DNA from: Bacteroidota bacterium
GTDB lineage: Bacteria; Bacteroidota; Ignavibacteria; UBA10030; UBA8401
Reading direction: 5' to 3'
DNA length: 7,511 nucleotides
Assembly: GCA_030824175.1 (NCBI GenBank)
Contig: JAVBYH010000248.1
Coordinates: 1-7,511, forward strand
Of the stretch, positions 4,690-7,511 are shown piece after piece. Below the pieces are notes generated by a model. That model was not told the origin of the DNA and searched no databases. It saw nothing but the letters and a program-made list of their open reading frames with translations. Each line of letters starts with the position of its first letter. Position 1 is the first letter of the stretch. A program made the position numbers and the translations under genes.

Positions 4690-6960
4690 ATGAGAATGAC
4701 CGAAGCGGAACCGACGCCGACGTTCACCCCGGTGTATCTTCTGTGCCGTCTCCTGATACGGCGCACAGGCGCGGCAGCGTTCATGCTTGTGCTCGTGTGC
4801 GCCGCGCCGTGCGCGGCGGGCATCAGGGGAGCGGCAAGCCTCGGCATCACAGTACACTACGAATTCCCGATCACTCCGACGCTTCCGGCATTTCTCCACT
4901 ACAGCAGCCCGCGCTATGTCGATCTCGTCTGCATCGACGCCGCGGCCGGGCAGCTCGTCATCCTGAAAAACAACGGCGAGGGCGTGTTCACCGGCGTCAT
5001 CCCCATAGCGAGGGCGACCGACGCCTCATCGCTCATCGTCGGCGATGTGAACCTGGACGGCATCGACGACATCGTCATCGTGCGCCGCGGGCTGCGCCAG
5101 ATCGAAGTGCTCGTCAGTTCCGCCGCGGATTCACTCTACACAAGCGTGCGGTATCCCGTGCGGTATTATCCGGACCGTGCGGTCATCGGCGACATCGACA
5201 ACGACAAGATTCCGGACATCATCACCTGCGGACAGGTGTCGTCGGGAGCCACGCTGCTCCGGGGCACGGGGGACGGATCGTTCCGTGAGGCGCAGGAGCT
5301 CTTCACAGACATCCCCGTGAGCGATCTTTTCGTCCGCCGCCTGAACGGCGACGCGCATCCCGACCTCATCCTCCATAACTGGCTCTCCGGAGAACTCGTG
5401 TTCGAGATCGGGATGGGAGGTCTTCGTTTCGCGGAACAGACACTGTTGCCGTTCCAGAAGGATTCCGCGAGCATCGCCTTCCTGCAAACCAACAACGACG
5501 CCGTCACGGATTTTGCCCATGCCGTTCCCGAGAAGAATCTCCTCCAGATCTTCGAAGGCGACGGCATCGGCGGCTACCATCTCGTGCAGGCGCTCGACAT
5601 GAACGTGCGGCCGACACGTCTCGAGGCGCTCCGCATTGGCGCGCGGCAGTGCGATGACCTGCTCGCCCTGAACTCGGACAACGGCACGTTTTCACTCTAT
5701 CTCAACCGTGGAGACGGAACATACGACGAGGAGATCCAATTCGGCGGCGGTGAAGGGATGCTCCTCCACGGCGACGTGGACGGGGACGGGAAGGACGACC
5801 TGCTCTCGGTGCCGGTGCGCGGACGGACGGCGCAGATCTATTACAACGGATCCACGACGCCGCATGCGGATGCGGCTGACTGGACAACGGTGTCGTATGC
5901 GGTCGGCAGGCTTCCGCTGGCACTCGCCACGGGGGATTTCAATAACGACGGACGGGAAGACTGTGCCGTCGCCAATGCCGGCAGTTCGACGATGTCGCTG
6001 CTGCTCTCGAGTCCGGTGCAGGGATACACCGGGCAGCTCTCCTTCGAGACGGTGCCGTCGCCGACATCGATCAACCTGTATTCGAAGAGCGACACGACCC
6101 TGACGTTCATTTTTGCCCATGCCACGAAGTCGCGCGTCTCCGTCCTGTCGCTCACCGAACGGGGGCGCGGAGGCACAGAGGCCGTGATCGAGACGCGGCT
6201 GTATACGATACCGACGGCGGAGCGGCCGAGCGTGATCATTTCGGACCTGGCCGTGCAGAAGAAGACAATAGAGTTTTTCGTCTCGGCCGGCGCTCCTCAG
6301 TCGTCCCTGTCCTACTACCAGCAGGTTCGCGGCACGAGGTTCATCGAGCGCAGCTTCAAGCCGATCATCCCCGCGAAGCTGTTGGCCGGGGCCGTGAACG
6401 ATTTCAACTGCGACGGACGACCGGACCTGGCGTATGTGTACGCTGACCAGCCGACGGGCAAGTATGTACTGGGCATCACATTCAGCGATTCGGCCGAGTC
6501 GTACAAGTCCAACACCTTGTCGTACGTGTTTGCGGACAGCGTCATGAAGCGCTGCTTCCTCTATTTCGACGATTTCGATGGCGATACGTACACCGATTGT
6601 CTTCTTGCGCATGCTCCCTCCAATACGATGCGTGTCGCCCTCGGCGGCGGGCACGGGAAGTTCCGCGAGATGAAAACGATCGCCTCCGGCGTTCCCGTCG
6701 CGTTGGCGGATCAGGTGCAGATACTGGATTTCGACGGGGACGGCGTGATCGACATCGTCGTCATGAATGCCGCGACCTCCGAACTCTTCCTGCTTCGCGG
6801 CAGGGGAAACGGATCGTATCACACAAAACAATTCATCCTGGATGTTCCGCCCGATGGAACATTCCGCTGCTGCGATCTTAACGGCGACGGCGCGCTCGAT
6901 GTCGCCGTCACGGATCCGAAGCGCAACATCATCTCATTCCATTATGCGAAACACCGTTAA
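4690..6960 (+). CDS. Secreted FG-GAP/VCBS repeat protein, probably two beta-propellers
   Basis: The product has 756 residues. A long N-terminus with basic residues precedes a hydrophobic core (about 28-40) and a likely signal cleavage near C-A-A-G. The rest is a regular array of FG-GAP/VCBS units with a period of about 51 residues. Calcium-loop starts are visible near 118, 167, 218, 267, 361, 415, 571, 627, 680 and 729, for example D-V-D-G-D-G-K-D-D and D-F-D-G-D-G-V-I-D. Each is followed by a hydrophobic strand and often G-x-G-x-[FY]. Degenerate units fit near 72, 317, 465 and 518, giving fourteen in total. Such repeats form integrin-like propellers that bind calcium and mediate surface or matrix contacts. 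No C-terminal sorting domain follows the last unit. ATG 4690 begins one base after the thioesterase stop with GGCGGA upstream; the in-frame ATG at 4558 lies inside the thioesterase gene. ATG 4696 is an alternative start. Confidence 0.88.
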   Translation: MRMTEAEPTPTFTPVYLLCRLLIRRTGAAAFMLVLVCAAPCAAGIRGAASLGITVHYEFPITPTLPAFLHYSSPRYVDLVCIDAAAGQLVILKNNGEGVFTGVIPIARATDASSLIVGDVNLDGIDDIVIVRRGLRQIEVLVSSAADSLYTSVRYPVRYYPDRAVIGDIDNDKIPDIITCGQVSSGATLLRGTGDGSFREAQELFTDIPVSDLFVRRLNGDAHPDLILHNWLSGELVFEIGMGGLRFAEQTLLPFQKDSASIAFLQTNNDAVTDFAHAVPEKNLLQIFEGDGIGGYHLVQALDMNVRPTRLEALRIGARQCDDLLALNSDNGTFSLYLNRGDGTYDEEIQFGGGEGMLLHGDVDGDGKDDLLSVPVRGRTAQIYYNGSTTPHADAADWTTVSYAVGRLPLALATGDFNNDGREDCAVANAGSSTMSLLLSSPVQGYTGQLSFETVPSPTSINLYSKSDTTLTFIFAHATKSRVSVLSLTERGRGGTEAVIETRLYTIPTAERPSVIISDLAVQKKTIEFFVSAGAPQSSLSYYQQVRGTRFIERSFKPIIPAKLLAGAVNDFNCDGRPDLAYVYADQPTGKYVLGITFSDSAESYKSNTLSYVFADSVMKRCFLYFDDFDGDTYTDCLLAHAPSNTMRVALGGGHGKFREMKTIASGVPVALADQVQILDFDGDGVIDIVVMNAATSELFLLRGRGNGSYHTKQFILDVPPDGTFRCCDLNGDGALDVAVTDPKRNIISFHYAKHR

Positions 6961-7511
6961 GACATCTCTCTTGATTCTCGCCCTGCTTCCCGCGCTCGCC
7001 GTGTCTCAGCAGACGGAATGGCGGAAATGCACGACATTCGACCGTTTCCTTGCCGGCACGTCGCCGGGGATCGACGCAAAAATTTCAACCGCTGCCAGAA
7101 CGGAAAGGCATACGAGCATCCTCAGTCCGTCTAAACATTTCCGGATCCATTACGATACGACGGGAGCTGATCAGCCGGCGTTGGTCACGGAGACGGGAAC
7201 GAAGATCGCCGGGTCGACACGGGCGTTTGTCGATTCCGTCGCAAAAATTTTCGATTCTGTCTGGACATGGGAAATATCGAACTTCGGTTTCACTCCACCA
7301 CCGATGGATAATGGAGAAGGCGGCGGGGACGAGTTCGATGTGTACATCTACGACCGCGGAGGGGACAATTTCGGGGAAACGTTGTGGAGCGAGACCCCGA
7401 TCGCGGGATCTCCACTTCGGTTTCCCGCGTTTATCAATATCGACAATGATTTTGGGACAGGCTTCCGGACGATGGGGATGGACGGCCTCCGGTCAGTCGC
7501 GGCGCACGAAT
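6944..7511 (+). CDS. Secreted putative metalloprotease, MXAN_6640-like (3' partial)
   Basis: This frame opens at ATG 6944 and runs off the window end with no stop, giving 189 visible residues. A clear signal peptide is present: basic M-R-N-T-V-K, a hydrophobic core (about 8-20), and A-V-S before Q-Q as cleavage site (after residue 21). The exported part contains H-F-R-I-H-Y-D-T-T-G (65-74), a helix resembling V-D-S-V-A-K-I-F-D-S-V-W, then P-P-P-M-D-N-G-E-G-G-G-D-E-F-D-V-Y-I-Y-D, N-I-D-N-D-F, and finally V-A-A-H-E at 185-189. This order is as I remember it for MXAN_6640-type putative zinc metalloproteases, in which A-A-H-E begins the HExxH site; the second His would lie just past the edge. Related proteins often carry C-terminal sorting domains, which cannot be seen here. 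The start overlaps the end of the propeller gene by 17 bases, with no obvious binding site. Confidence 0.75.
   Translation, partial: MRNTVKTSLLILALLPALAVSQQTEWRKCTTFDRFLAGTSPGIDAKISTAARTERHTSILSPSKHFRIHYDTTGADQPALVTETGTKIAGSTRAFVDSVAKIFDSVWTWEISNFGFTPPPMDNGEGGGDEFDVYIYDRGGDNFGETLWSETPIAGSPLRFPAFINIDNDFGTGFRTMGMDGLRSVAAHE

Noticed and set aside
4800..4818. Strong hairpin: 8-bp GC stem with a 3-base loop
   Set aside because: It lies inside the signal-peptide coding region (A-A-P-C-A-A-G codons) and is not followed by a T run, so it is not a terminator. Alternating Ala GCG/GCC codons readily produce it by chance.
5692..6831. Minus-strand open frame of 379 codons opposite the propeller gene
   Set aside because: The + strand frame has regular FG-GAP repeats with calcium loops. 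The antisense product only mirrors those repeated codons and shows no family features.

Overview
The window looks like a piece of a GC-rich bacterial chromosome. Eight complete or partial genes are confidently recognised and one more is unassigned. All nine lie on the + strand and are packed almost end to end. The largest gap is about 21 bases, and several neighbours touch or overlap (1, 4 and 17 bases). No tRNA, rRNA, CRISPR array, insertion sequence or convincing terminator is visible. The mix of genes points to a diderm (outer-membrane) bacterium: a BamD-type lipoprotein, a secreted FG-GAP propeller protein and a secreted metalloprotease resembling the MXAN_6640 family. It fits best with the Bacteroidota/Chlorobi/Ignavibacteria (FCB) group. 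That placement is an inference from protein style, not from a marker gene.

Layout from left to right. (1) Bases 1-293 are the 3' end of a gene that starts before the window. Its product ends in a coiled coil that aligns with a histidine-kinase dimerisation helix pair but has Lys in place of the phospho-His. (2) 297-752 encodes a soluble TPM-domain (YgcG-related) protein. (3) 766-1626 encodes a nitrilase-superfamily amidase with an intact Glu-Lys-Cys triad, closest in motifs to the glutaminase domain of NAD synthetase. (4) 1648-2331 encodes an unassigned envelope protein with a membrane segment or signal at each end. (5) 2331-3380 encodes a membrane-anchored or exported CapA/PgsA-type metallophosphatase-like protein. 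(6) 3397-4221 encodes BamD. (7) 4218-4688 encodes a hotdog-fold acyl-CoA thioesterase. (8) 4690-6960 encodes a secreted protein of fourteen roughly 51-residue FG-GAP/VCBS repeats, probably two seven-bladed propellers. (9) 6944-7511 is the 5' part of a secreted putative zinc metalloprotease, cut by the window edge inside its expected HExxH motif.

The packing suggests one or a few long transcripts. From gene 4 onward the products are mostly envelope or secreted proteins (unassigned membrane protein, CapA-like, BamD, propeller, protease), with the thioesterase as the cytoplasmic exception. The first three genes look like cytoplasmic signalling or metabolic functions. No complete new multi-gene system is evident. 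The observations most worth a second look are the histidine-less DHp-like tail, the stand-alone NAD-synthetase-like amidase, the unassigned two-membrane-segment protein next to CapA and BamD, and the fourteen-repeat propeller protein overlapping the protease gene.
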